64,000 nt of DNA from Crocinitomicaceae bacterium (GCA_014762645.1 JABURP010000041.1:1-64000); one strand, 5' to 3'. Positions 46,501-54,530 are shown, counted from the stretch's first letter. Numbers and translations are program-made. Notes: generated from the sequence alone by a model not told the origin.

Positions 46501-47321
46501 CCAATGCAGCTGCCTGGACAACAGAAGGCTCATATACGGTTCAATCCGGTGGAGCTGGAAATGCATCAACTTTCTTGTCTTTAACAAGTCCAATAACAGT
46601 TGGTGCAGGTCAAACAGTTGGTATCTACGTTGAATATGATGCAGATTACACTACCGGTGCTAACACCTATACAAATGGTGATGTAACTATTGACGCCGGA
46701 GTAGGACTTTGTAGTTCGTTTGGTGGAATTAATGATCCACGAACGTTCAACGGAATTGTATACTGGGGAGGAGATCCTTGTTCTGCTATCCGCGTTCCGG
46801 TTTCAGCGTTTATTACTGCAAATGCTGATGTAAACTTAGGACCTGATTCTGTTGCTTGTGCAGCTAACGGTGCCGTTGTTCTGGATCCTGGACCAAACTT
46901 GACCAATCACATGTGGCAACCATCAGGTAACACAGGTGCAACAGAAAGTGTAACTTCTAACGGACAATACATTGTTACTGCAGAAGATATCAATACAGGA
47001 TGTGAATGGAGTGATACTATCCTCATTATCTTCGGCGAATGTGCATCAATTGATGAGCAAAGCGGATTAGAAGAAATGAATGTATTCCCTAATCCAAACA
47101 ATGGACAGTTTACATTGCAGATTCAACTGATGAACGGTGTTGAACTGAAAAATGTTGAACTCGTTTCTACAGATGGAAGATTACTCAGAACACTGTCATT
47201 CAATGGCGAGCTGGGAAGCTACCAGGCAGATTTTGATGTTCGTGGTGAAGCTAGAGGAATCTACTTTATCAGAGTAACAACTAACGAGGGCATTGCCGTA
47301 CAACGCGTAATTGTAGAGTAA
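43557..47321 (+). CDS. Large T9SS type A cargo with right-handed beta-helix
   Basis: 1254 aa. After the signal peptide (MKKILTLFATFGLLMGTTSYAQ) comes an N-terminal MAM/concanavalin-like sandwich at about residues 25-205 (ITVFPYNEDFETETQGPTSG). A parallel beta-helix (pectate-lyase-like) follows at about 310-690, with repeats such as FENLTIRNTG and ISITNNQIYNVDDYGIYMDN. Ig/CARDB-like units follow (about 750-1160), and a sorting domain closes it (MNVFPNPNNGQFTLQI ... GEARGIYFIRVTTN). A surface or released adhesin or polysaccharide-binding role is plausible; no catalytic residues are evident. Has its own promoter and terminator. Confidence 0.88.
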   Translation: MKKILTLFATFGLLMGTTSYAQITVFPYNEDFETETQGPTSGCPLSYTMMAAGWTNETGDGTDWTADVGGTTSGSTGPSVDQMPGTTTGHYLYTETSGCNSTTAVLTSPSFDLPSSASAAAMDFWYHMYGASMGTLVVEYTIDGGITWTNIGTLTDNIDLWQQFTFDLTPFLGNIVQFRFTGNLGTSFTSDMAIDNFNVVAQVTDDIGGYSIQNPVNPLSTGVQTVTGTIFNYGTNDVTSATIGWSINGTPQTPTVLPATVTAGTESGTIILGAYDFPIGTTDICIWTELPNGNADNVAANDTFCVSLCTGLNGTYTIGGGTPDYATFADATSALMSCGISGPVVFDVAAGVYNESVTLGPILGSSATNTVTFNGGSAATTVVEHDATGKNGTINLEGADNVIFENLTIRNTGTTDAWGVFLTDTAEYDTIQNCIIEMAYSSGIIDVAGICASGNPLDDFTEGNNANFCAFDNNVITGGERGIVMEGETIFGNWMNGISITNNQIYNVDDYGIYMDNQQFLNISGNWIDSIQQTFSDGIYLFDIVDFNITNNIVNVQDYGVYIADGNFGLDGAPTGVSNFINNMVTSTTDRAVYFDDVEVTNVWHNSVYNDGTAAGAMYVNDLINVDIRNNIFVSNADYAFESLDDLTTGSNVLDYNNYYTNGAVFISEGLVAQPDLASWQTAQPTLNVNSISVNPVFNSSTDLHVVSIALNDQGDNSVGVPLDIDGDTRPAGTNVDMGADEFTPLTDNVELVAIVSPAGSQCGTNNTEVTVVIRNLADTIFSCPITAVITGDITQTLNTTYNDTLLFNEQDTVVVGTFNGYNGGFINITAYTEYPGDQDTSNDTIYDKASTLIPFEPAGTSDPSCGYDTTTLYADTTYISNFFDWWDSASGGSIVGTGNSFVVPSIATQDTYYLAYQAGGLDSMMTTLTGTNGCSGGNMFDVTSVSGISISGFRVNSGLAAGTNVPVTIHYIAGGYAGNETNAAAWTTEGSYTVQSGGAGNASTFLSLTSPITVGAGQTVGIYVEYDADYTTGANTYTNGDVTIDAGVGLCSSFGGINDPRTFNGIVYWGGDPCSAIRVPVSAFITANADVNLGPDSVACAANGAVVLDPGPNLTNHMWQPSGNTGATESVTSNGQYIVTAEDINTGCEWSDTILIIFGECASIDEQSGLEEMNVFPNPNNGQFTLQIQLMNGVELKNVELVSTDGRLLRTLSFNGELGSYQADFDVRGEARGIYFIRVTTNEGIAVQRVIVE

Positions 47322-47346
47322 GCCCTTTCTATTAACTGAATAATTT

Positions 47347-47378
47347 AAGGCCTTCACTTCGGTGAGGGCCTTTTTTTA
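47347..47378 (+). terminator. Intrinsic terminator of the 1254-aa T9SS gene
   Basis: AAGGCC-TTCAC-TTCG-GTGA-GGGCCTT hairpin (UUCG-type tetraloop) followed by seven Ts. Confidence 0.9.
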
Positions 47379-47525
47379 TTGCGGGTTTTACGGTTTTTTT
47401 ATGTAAAAACACTTATGGCCAGTTCATTATGGGTTATATTTTAGATATTTAGGTGGATAAAGCTGATGTGGGGTTTGTTCGTATGTTATAGCCAATTAAC
47501 TGTATATTAACGGATAAATTAAATT

Positions 47526-48746
47526 ATGAAAAGTATTTTTACTCTCTTTCTTATAATATGTTTCTTATCTTTTGAAGGTGAAGCATTTTCCCAAACCCCT
47601 TCTTATGTTCCTACAGATAGTCTTATAGGCTGGTGGCCATTTTCAGGCAATGCTGACGATCTAAGTGTAAATGCAAATCATGGTACTGTGCTAAATGGCA
47701 CCATACTAAGCGAAGACAGATTTGCAAATTCTAATAGTTCATATTTAGTAGATGGAATTAATTGTCCTGATGCTAAAGGAATTTCTTTACCATCATCCAT
47801 AGATAATACTCAAAATTATTCTATTAGTATTTGGTTCCAAACAACTGACTCTACTAAGTCGGATCAATCATTATTTAATTCGTTACCACACCAATATATT
47901 GCTGTGAATTTTAATTACCCTTATGGTGGGTTCGACAATAAAACATGTGCTTTTTTAGGAAATGGCGGGTGGCAAATAATGGGAAGTACTGCAAACTGGA
48001 ACACGTACAATATGTTGGACTGGCATCATCTGGTAGTTGTAAAAGACAGTTCCGAATTAAATTTTTATCAAGATGGTTTATTAGCATATACACAAGTTAT
48101 AAATCCAACTTTTAATAGCGGTAGTTTTAGTTCAATTGTGGTTGGAGCAATTAGTGTTAACGGTGGCAGTCAGTGTTATGAAACATTCAACGGTCGTATT
48201 GATGATGTAGGTATTTGGAACCGTTCATTGTCAATTTGTGAAATTCTTAATTTGTACAACTCCAGTTCTACTTCGTTAACAATTACAGTAAGTAATGATA
48301 CTTTATATTCTGATCAAGCAAACGCTTCAAGTTACCAATGGCTTGATTGTAATGATAATTATTCTACGATCAGCTCAGAGACAAATCAATTTTTCTATCC
48401 GTCCTTATCTGGAAATTATGCTGTCGAGATTGATATGTCAGGATGCATTGACACTTCGAACTGTTATTCCTTTACCCCCGGAAATATTGGGTTAAATAAG
48501 ATCACACCAAACACTGAAATAAAAATATTTCCAAACCCATCCAATGGAGAAATTTCAATTGAAGTAACCACTGATATGTTCGGTTCAGAATATACTATTA
48601 TAAATCAGCTCGGTGAAAAAGTTCTATTCGGAATAATTAATGAGAATAAAACTATTTTAAACTTGAATAACCTAAATCTTGGTATTTATTTCATCTCAAT
48701 ATTCAATGATACAAAGTCTTATCAATCTAAATTAGTTAAGAACTAA
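47526..48746 (+). CDS. LamG-domain T9SS type A sorting protein
   Basis: 406 aa, secreted. Signal peptide MKSIFTLFLIICFLSFEGEAFS; LamG domain at about 38-250 (LIGWWPFSGNADDLSVN, DDVGIWNRSLSICEILN), then a short repeat ending GNYAVEIDMSGCIDTSNCYS. The type A sorting domain (IKIFPNPSNGEISIEVTT ... LNLGIYFISIFND) closes it. Codon usage is noticeably more AT-rich than that of the flanking T9SS genes, so it may have a different origin. The stop overlaps the start of the 68-aa ORF (TAATGA). Confidence 0.85.
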   Translation: MKSIFTLFLIICFLSFEGEAFSQTPSYVPTDSLIGWWPFSGNADDLSVNANHGTVLNGTILSEDRFANSNSSYLVDGINCPDAKGISLPSSIDNTQNYSISIWFQTTDSTKSDQSLFNSLPHQYIAVNFNYPYGGFDNKTCAFLGNGGWQIMGSTANWNTYNMLDWHHLVVVKDSSELNFYQDGLLAYTQVINPTFNSGSFSSIVVGAISVNGGSQCYETFNGRIDDVGIWNRSLSICEILNLYNSSSTSLTITVSNDTLYSDQANASSYQWLDCNDNYSTISSETNQFFYPSLSGNYAVEIDMSGCIDTSNCYSFTPGNIGLNKITPNTEIKIFPNPSNGEISIEVTTDMFGSEYTIINQLGEKVLFGIINENKTILNLNNLNLGIYFISIFNDTKSYQSKLVKN

Positions 48747-48952
48747 TGACTTATAAGGAAATTCAGAAAGTATACAGGAAATGTTATGAAAAAACTATTA
48801 GTACTTGTAAAATTACTGATGCAAAGAGGAAATTGAATTTACCATTGAGAATAGCCTACAATAGAATTGATGAAAACTCAATTCAAAAACCTGCTTCTCA
48901 AGAAGAGTTTCAACGGTCAAAAAAAATTATACTTAATAAAAACAGCTCATAA
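48746..48952 (+). CDS. 68-aa conserved-looking small protein (TYKEIQ type)
   Basis: 68 aa, basic and cytosolic. Start MTYKEIQKVYRKCYEKTIST, followed by CKITDAKRKLNLPLRIAYNR. The pattern TYKEIQ-x(13)-TCxIxxxKxxxxLxxRxAxNR resembles a short family I recall from other bacteria and archaea with TYxEIQ...KTCWIAHVKE...APNR...PCP. This is recall only, not a search. The family's function is unknown to me. Its ATG overlaps the LamG gene stop by one base. Its stop lies in the left arm of the attC-like element, the arrangement of a gene cassette. Confidence 0.55.
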   Translation: MTYKEIQKVYRKCYEKTISTCKITDAKRKLNLPLRIAYNRIDENSIQKPASQEEFQRSKKIILNKNSS

Positions 48953-49112
48953 CATAATATGCAAAATTCACCCCCCACCCTCGTCCAAGCGCAACTCCCA
49001 TTGGCGTGTACATAACCGGGCAGCCTGCACGCGTAGGACCGCCCAGAGTACGGGATTTTGGCCATCTCTCTTGGCACCGCAATAAATTGCTAACTTTACT
49101 CAAACGTTATGA
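48947..49112. repeat. attC-like element bounded by TCATAAC/GTTATGA
   Basis: TCATAAC (48947-48953) and GTTATGA (49106-49112) are perfectly complementary ends of a 166-bp, GC-rich element. It contrasts with the AT-rich flanks. The left end contains the stop of the 68-aa ORF (TAA 48950-48952) and the right end contains the ATG (49109) of the next frame, as in integron gene cassettes. Internal pairing is only partial (GCAAAATTC against GGGATTTTGG; GCAAT-AA-ATTGC). A second copy of AAAATTCA and CTCGTCCA, in the same order, follows the next ORF. No integrase is present in the window. Confidence 0.42.
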
Positions 49113-49437
49113 TTAATTACAAGAAGATTTGGTATTTCATGTGTGCTTATCTCTTGTTAGCACAAGTTATTCTTGTATTCAATCTGCTGACCCTTCGACT
49201 AATCACAACTCCAAAGTTATCTCCACATTCGACTGGAAATTGAACTACATGTTTGGAATATCTCTTGATTATGAAATTCGTTTTGACAAAATAAATCTTG
49301 GTCTTTATACAAAGTTCAGTGTCCGACACAATGATAGGATTGACTACCAATTTATAATCGATAACTGGTTTTCTCATTATGGACACTACACGTCAAATGG
49401 AGGTTATCTTTCTTTTGGGACCTACCTAAGATTATAA
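49109..49437 (+). pseudogene. Frameshifted remnant of an outer-membrane beta-barrel protein
   Basis: Frame 1 starts at ATG 49109 with a signal-peptide-like MINYKKIWYFMCAYLLLAQ and stops at 49243. A second frame, open over 49129-49437, encodes a strand-rich C-terminal barrel piece (MFGISLDYEIRFDKINLGLY ... GGYLSFGTYLRL). Joined, they would read as signal peptide plus the end of a barrel, so one frameshift plus a loss of the middle has broken the gene. The track lists only the second frame. It could also be two unrelated ORFs. Confidence 0.5.
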
Positions 49438-49489
49438 AAATTCATACTAACACAACTAGCTGGTAAAACTTACGACTTACACTCGTCCA
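49437..49489. repeat. Degenerate second copy of the attC-like element motifs
   Basis: AAAATTCA (49437-49444) and CTCGTCCA (49482-49489) repeat, in the same order, the two 8-mers found at 48963-48970 and 48980-48987, again directly after a stop codon. The spacing differs (37 against 9 bases) and no GTTATGA arm is seen, so this is a diverged or partial copy at best. Confidence 0.35.
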
Positions 49490-49536
49490 GGAACCGTATT
49501 ACTTCGAAAAAAGTAATTTAATTTTCTTAAATTGAA

Positions 49537-50697
49537 GTGATTAAACACCTAAAACTGAAAAAGGTTCTGTTCATATCAGCATTGATGGCAAGTGTTTCTG
49601 TGGCTGCACAGACCGTAGACCTGGCAATAAACCCGAATGTGTTGTCGCCTGATTTGAACAGTTGTGATCTTGATCAGGAAAGTCTAACAGTAATTCTCGT
49701 AAATACATCTGCTTTCCCTTATTCAGGGACACTTGAAATGGGCTATAAAATCAATGCCGGAAGTCCTGTAACTTACAATGAAACCATAAACCTAACACCG
49801 GGACCAACATACACCTATACCTTTCCAAACCCTATTGATTTTTCAGGTTGTCAAGTATATGATATGTCAGTATGGGTTCATGAAGTCAACGATATTGATA
49901 ATAACAACGATACAATCAATTTTCAGATAACTTCAGATTGCTCTTCTGCAACGGCCACCATTTCTACTTCTGATAATTGTTACTCATCCGGAGATACACT
50001 GTATCTAAATAACTACTACGGAAACATTACTACCTGGGAAGAATCGGGTGACAATGGTGTAAACTGGACTACAACTGCAACTTCAAACAATTGGTTCTTA
50101 CCATCAAATGGAACACCAAATTTGGTAAGAGTAACTATCGATTCACCATACGGTATTTGTGGTCCCGACATCATTCTGTTCAATGCACCTTATGACAATT
50201 TCCTAATTGGAGTTAATGCCGGAAATGATACAACAGTTTTCATCAATGACTCCTTGCACTTAAATGGTTCTGGAGGAACCAATTTCACATGGTATCCGGG
50301 ATACAATATGACCGACTCAACAATTTCTGATCCTTGGGTTTGGCCAGGTTCAACTACTCTATACTACTTAGAATCTTCTGATGGTGGTTGTACTGGATTA
50401 GACTCCATCCTTATTACAGTTATTGACAATTCGGGAACTTCTGAACATCCAGACAATAAATTATTGATTCCTAACCCTATATCACCAAGCCAGAGCTATT
50501 TGAAGATTATTGGGATTGAAAATTATCCAAATAACCAACTCTTCATTTTTAATTTAAACGGACAACTTGTATATTCTGCTAGTCCTTATTTGAACCAACT
50601 AAATACTAGCTCGTTGGCACCAGGAAACTACGTATATATACTCGACCTAAATAAGGAAAATCAATTTTTCAGAGGTAAAATAACTGTAGTTCGTTGA
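49537..50697 (+). CDS. T9SS type A sorting domain protein
   Basis: 386 aa from GTG 49537. Signal peptide (KKVLFISALMASVSVAAQ) then CARDB-like and Ig-like units (about residues 25-295), with typical NDNCYSSGDTLYLNNY and SLLITV-like strands. The C-terminal sorting domain is KLLIPNPISPSQSYLKIIG ... LAPGNYVYILDLNKENQFF. There is no recognised enzyme fold. The opening segment (DLAINPNVLSPDLNSC) resembles surface adhesin repeats. Confidence 0.84.
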   Translation: MIKHLKLKKVLFISALMASVSVAAQTVDLAINPNVLSPDLNSCDLDQESLTVILVNTSAFPYSGTLEMGYKINAGSPVTYNETINLTPGPTYTYTFPNPIDFSGCQVYDMSVWVHEVNDIDNNNDTINFQITSDCSSATATISTSDNCYSSGDTLYLNNYYGNITTWEESGDNGVNWTTTATSNNWFLPSNGTPNLVRVTIDSPYGICGPDIILFNAPYDNFLIGVNAGNDTTVFINDSLHLNGSGGTNFTWYPGYNMTDSTISDPWVWPGSTTLYYLESSDGGCTGLDSILITVIDNSGTSEHPDNKLLIPNPISPSQSYLKIIGIENYPNNQLFIFNLNGQLVYSASPYLNQLNTSSLAPGNYVYILDLNKENQFFRGKITVVR

Positions 50698-50785
50698 AGC
50701 AACAGGGTATATAAAAGTCTCTGATGCTGCGCAACACAGTGCTCTAATCACTGCAATAAATTTGTAATCCTCTGCCCACACAAAC

Positions 50786-50816
50786 AAAAAAAGGGAAGAC
50801 GTTAAAGCCTTCCCTT
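50786..50816 (-). terminator. Intrinsic terminator of rpsA
   Basis: On the minus strand AAGGGAAG-GCTTTAACGT-CTTCCCTT followed by TTTTTG, eight-base perfect stem, just after the rpsA stop. Confidence 0.85.
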
Positions 50817-50843
50817 CTCAATTAGAATTTATTCCGATAAGAT

Positions 50844-52997
50844 TTACTTCTCGTCTTCTTTTCCTTCCATTTCAGATTTAAGAGCTGACAATGCATCCAA
50901 ATCTCCGAGTGTTGATTTCTCGTTTGATTTGTTCAATTGCTCAACCGCTTTGCTTCCGCCTTTACCTTTTCCGGTAGACTTTTTCTTAGTGGTTGGTTTG
51001 TCTTCTCCTTCTTCAAATGTACGTGTATGAGAAACAACAATTTTCTTAGCGTCTTTGTTGAACTCAATAATTTTGAAAGGAAGTTTCTCATCTACAGTTG
51101 CATTGCTTCCATCTTCTTTCTTCATGTGTTTCTTCGGGCAAATTGCCTCTACACCATGAGGAAGTGAAACTACAGCTGCTTTATCTTTCTTGTCTTCGAT
51201 TATTGTCCCATCATGAACAGTTCCTTCAGCAAATTCTGCTTCAAACTCATCCCATGGATTTGCTTCCAATTGTTTGTGTCCTAAAGCAATTCTTCTGTTA
51301 TCTCTATCCAGTTCAAGAACTACAACCTCCATTTCGTCTCCAACTTTGCAGAACTCAGATGGATGTTTGATCTTCTTCTGCCATGAAAGGTCAGAAATAT
51401 GGATCAACCCATCAACACCTTCTTCAAGCTCTACAAATACTCCAAAGTTGGTAAAGTTTCTTACCGTTGCTTTGTGCTTAGAGTCAACAGGGTATTTCTT
51501 GTCGATATCTTCCCATGGATCCGGCATCAATTGCTTGATACCCAAAGACATTTTTCTTTCTTCTCTATCCAGGGTCAAAATAACCGCTTCAACTTCATCT
51601 CCCACAGTCATAAAGTCCTGTGCAGATCTCAAGTGTTGCGACCACGACATTTCAGAAACGTGAATTAATCCTTCCACACCTGGAGCAATCTCAATAAATG
51701 CACCGTAATCAGCAATTACGACAACTTTACCTTTGATTTTATCTCCAACCTGAAGGTTTTCATCCAACGCATCCCATGGATGTGGTTGCAATTGTTTCAA
51801 TCCAAGAGCAATTCTTTTCTTCGAATCATCAAAGTCTAGAATTACAACATTGATTTTTTCATCAAGTGATACGATCTCTTCAGGGTGATTAACTCTACCC
51901 CAAGAAAGGTCTGTAATGTGAATAAGTCCATCAACTCCTCCAAGGTCAATAAATACACCATAAGAAGTAATGTTCTTAACGGTACCTTCAAGTACCTGAC
52001 CTTTTTCAAGTCCACCGATAATTTGTTTCTTCTGCTCTTCAAGCTCTGCTTCAATAAGTGCTTTGTGAGAAACAACAACATTTCTGAACTCGTGGTTAAT
52101 TTTAACCACTTTGAACTCCATGTTTTTACCAACAAACTGATCGTAGTCTCTAATTGGTTTAACGTCAATTTGCGAACCAGGCAAGAATGCCTCAATTCCA
52201 AACACGTCAACAATCAAACCACCTTTAGTTCTGCATTTAACAAATCCAGTAATAACTTCTCCAGATTTAAGAACCTCATTAACTTTTTGCCAAGCTCTGT
52301 GGGTTCTTGCAGTTCTGTGAGACAATACAAGCTGTCCGTATTTGTCTTCCAATTGTTCAACAAACACCTCAACTGTATCTCCTACTTTAAGATCAGGATT
52401 GTACCTAAACTCATTTATAGGAATTACTCCTTCAGATTTGTAATTGACATTAACCACAACTTCTTTAGTCGTCATTGCGATAACCCTACCGTCAATCACT
52501 TCTTTCTCTTCAATTTGAGTTAATGAAGAATCGTATACTTCGTTTAGCTTTTCTACTTCTTCTTCTGTATGCCCTTCGTTCTCATAAGCATACCAGTCAA
52601 ACTCTTCTTTTGGAGGTTCTTCTGTTGTTTTGGTTTTCTTTTTAGCTGTCGTTTCTTCTTTTTCTGCTTTCTTCTCCTCTTTTGCTTCAGCTACTGGTGT
52701 TTCTTCAACTTTTTCTTCTTTAGCTTCTTCTTTCTTAGCTTCAGTTTTCTTAGTTGTTTTCTTAGCAGTAGTTTTCTTTTCTTCTTTCGCATCAGATTTT
52801 GACGCAGTCTTCTTCTTTGCAGTAGTTGACTTTGTTGAAGATTTACTTTCAGCTTTTTCTTTGGTTGAATCCGCTTTTGTTGTTGTCTTTTTAGTAGTAG
52901 ACTTTTTAGCGGTTGTCTTTTTTGCGGTAGATTTTTCCGCAGTGGCGTCTTTTTTATCCTCTTTTGCCTTAGAGTCTGATTTTTTCTCTTCTGCCAT
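50844..52997 (-). CDS. rpsA: 30S ribosomal protein S1 with long charged N-terminal extension
   Basis: 717 aa from ATG 52997 (MAEEKKSDSKAKEDKKD); the track adds eight codons. Residues about 1-150 are low-complexity Lys/Ala/Thr/Glu (TTAKKSTTKKTTTK, EEKKAEKEE), then six S1 (OB-fold) domains follow. Their first strands read GRVIAMTTKEVVVNVNYK, GFVKCRTKGGLIVDVFG, GTVKNITSYGVFIDLGG, GKVVVIADYGAFIEIA, ATVRNFTNFGVFVELEEG and GTIIEDKKDKAAVVSLP. S1 binds mRNA and aids initiation. The body is normal for Bacteroidota; the extension is longer than I would expect of E. coli-type S1. A strong promoter precedes it. Confidence 0.95.
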   Translation of the reverse strand: MAEEKKSDSKAKEDKKDATAEKSTAKKTTAKKSTTKKTTTKADSTKEKAESKSSTKSTTAKKKTASKSDAKEEKKTTAKKTTKKTEAKKEEAKEEKVEETPVAEAKEEKKAEKEETTAKKKTKTTEEPPKEEFDWYAYENEGHTEEEVEKLNEVYDSSLTQIEEKEVIDGRVIAMTTKEVVVNVNYKSEGVIPINEFRYNPDLKVGDTVEVFVEQLEDKYGQLVLSHRTARTHRAWQKVNEVLKSGEVITGFVKCRTKGGLIVDVFGIEAFLPGSQIDVKPIRDYDQFVGKNMEFKVVKINHEFRNVVVSHKALIEAELEEQKKQIIGGLEKGQVLEGTVKNITSYGVFIDLGGVDGLIHITDLSWGRVNHPEEIVSLDEKINVVILDFDDSKKRIALGLKQLQPHPWDALDENLQVGDKIKGKVVVIADYGAFIEIAPGVEGLIHVSEMSWSQHLRSAQDFMTVGDEVEAVILTLDREERKMSLGIKQLMPDPWEDIDKKYPVDSKHKATVRNFTNFGVFVELEEGVDGLIHISDLSWQKKIKHPSEFCKVGDEMEVVVLELDRDNRRIALGHKQLEANPWDEFEAEFAEGTVHDGTIIEDKKDKAAVVSLPHGVEAICPKKHMKKEDGSNATVDEKLPFKIIEFNKDAKKIVVSHTRTFEEGEDKPTTKKKSTGKGKGGSKAVEQLNKSNEKSTLGDLDALSALKSEMEGKEDEK

Positions 52998-53081
52998 GAT
53001 TGGCTCAGATTTGTATCTCATTTACCGGAAAATGAGAGAAATTTAACGTGCCGAATCCGGTTTCGGCTTTATATCGAGGCG

Positions 53082-53112
53082 CAAAGATAGTCTTTCCTTT
53101 TGATTCTTACAA
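53082..53112 (-). promoter_or_regulatory. Strong promoter of rpsA
   Basis: Minus strand: TTG (53110-53112), 20 bases, TATCTTTG (53082-53089). Very good consensus match, with a leader of about 85 bases to the ATG at 52997. Strength fits a ribosomal protein gene. The TTG element lies inside a 9-base inverted repeat TACAAATTT...AAATTTGTA. Confidence 0.7.
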
Positions 53113-53292
53113 ATTTATAGGCTAGAAGCTTATGAAATTTGTAGAGCATATCTTAAGTAACTACTTTTCAATAACATAATAAATATGCTGATCTCTGCCA
53201 AATCATATCCCATTTATCTCGAAGGACAAATTCAGATGATCGTAATATTTTAACTAGATTTACGACTCATTTAGAAGATCAAAACAAATAAA

Positions 53293-54471
53293 ATGAAAGA
53301 CGTATATATTGTATCTGCTGTACGAACACCAATTGGTAGTTTCATGGGTTCTTTATCCAGTGTGCCAGCACCAAAATTGGGAGCTGCAGCGATAAAAGGA
53401 GCATTAGACAAAGCAGGTATTTCAGCCGATAAGGTTGATGAAGTATTTATGGGCAATGTCCTTCAGGCAGGTTTAGGACAAGCTCCCGCAAGACAAGCAG
53501 CCATATTTGCAGGTATTGGAGATGAAGTTCCATGTACCACCGTAAATAAAGTTTGTGCTTCAGGAATGAAATCAATTAGCCTTGCGGCTCAAACAATCCT
53601 AGCCGGAGATAATGACATTGTTGTTGCTGGTGGAATGGAAAATATGTCTGCTGTACCGCATTATTTAAACGGAAGAAATGGATCCAAACTTGGTGACATT
53701 AAAATGAAGGATGGGATGATCCTGGATGGACTTACAGATGTTTATAACCGAGTTCACATGGGCGTTTGTGCTGACAAATGTGCTACAGAAAAAAACATCA
53801 GTCGTGAAGAACAGGACAATTTTGCAATTGAATCTTATAAACGTGCTGCTGCTGCATGGGCAGATGGTAAATTTAAGGACGAAGTTGTACCTGTAGAAGT
53901 TCCACAACGAAAAGGAGACCCTGTGATTGTTGATCACGACGAAGAGTACAAGAATGTAAAAATGGATAAGATTCCGAATCTGCGTCCGGTATTTACTCCT
54001 GAAGGCGGAACCGTAACAGCAGCCAATGCGTCTACATTAAATGACGGTGCTTCGGCGCTTGTCATTGCTTCAGCTGAAGCGGTTGAAAAACATGGATTAA
54101 AGCCTATCGCAAAGATCGTTTCCTATGCAGATGCCTCCAGAGAACCTGAATGGTTCACCATGGCTCCATCCAAAGCCATACCTAAAGCACTTAAAAAAGC
54201 AGGAAAGGAAACCAGTGATATTGATTACTGGGAACTGAATGAAGCATTTTCTGTTGTAGGAATCGCCAATACAAAAGAGTTGGGACTTGATCCTGAAAAA
54301 GTTGATGTAAATGGAGGTGCTGTATCACTTGGACACCCACTGGGAAATTCTGGTTCAAGAATAATTGTTACCCTTATCAATGTTCTAAAGCAGAATAATG
54401 GAAAATTTGGTGGCGCCGGAATATGCAACGGTGGTGGTGGCGCTTCTGCCATGATTATTGAAAATATTTAA
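53293..54471 (+). CDS. Acetyl-CoA C-acetyltransferase/3-ketoacyl-CoA thiolase
   Basis: 392 aa. The acyl-accepting Cys lies in TTVNKVCASGMKSISLA near residue 87. The C-terminal His motif is GGAVSLGHPLGNSGSRI, and the second Cys lies in GAGICNGGGGASAMIIEN. It condenses two acetyl-CoA or cleaves 3-ketoacyl-CoA, in the cytosol. The length and motif set fit AtoB/PhaA-type biosynthetic thiolase, but a beta-oxidation role is not excluded. Monocistronic, with a clear terminator. Confidence 0.95.
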   Translation: MKDVYIVSAVRTPIGSFMGSLSSVPAPKLGAAAIKGALDKAGISADKVDEVFMGNVLQAGLGQAPARQAAIFAGIGDEVPCTTVNKVCASGMKSISLAAQTILAGDNDIVVAGGMENMSAVPHYLNGRNGSKLGDIKMKDGMILDGLTDVYNRVHMGVCADKCATEKNISREEQDNFAIESYKRAAAAWADGKFKDEVVPVEVPQRKGDPVIVDHDEEYKNVKMDKIPNLRPVFTPEGGTVTAANASTLNDGASALVIASAEAVEKHGLKPIAKIVSYADASREPEWFTMAPSKAIPKALKKAGKETSDIDYWELNEAFSVVGIANTKELGLDPEKVDVNGGAVSLGHPLGNSGSRIIVTLINVLKQNNGKFGGAGICNGGGGASAMIIENI

Positions 54472-54489
54472 ATACAAAATCACCTTACA

Positions 54490-54530
54490 AAAGACCGGTC
54501 TAACAGTTTTAGACCGGTCTTTCTTTTTTT
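54490..54530 (+). terminator. Terminator of thiolase with doubly palindromic stem
   Basis: AAAGACCGGTCTAA-CAGTT-TTAGACCGGTCTTT then CTTTTTTT. Each arm carries the self-complementary AGACCGGTCT, so alternative hairpins are possible. A strong intrinsic terminator. Confidence 0.92.

Noticed and set aside
47400-47525. Possible upstream attC-like site before the AT-rich LamG gene (GTTATAG at about 47485)
   Set aside because: No matching complementary left arm or shared 8-mer was found, so it does not support a cassette boundary.
48867-49085. 72-aa ORF crossing into the GC-rich element
   Set aside because: Overlaps the 68-aa ORF in another frame and has a Pro/Ser/Arg-rich translation of the non-coding element.
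51885-52523. 212-aa plus-strand ORF
   Set aside because: Exactly antisense to the S1 domains of rpsA, with no recognisable family; a shadow ORF.
52569-53046. Phe/Ser/Val-rich ORFs of 77 and 138 aa on the plus strand
   Set aside because: They are complement reads of the Lys-rich S1 extension and mirror its low complexity.
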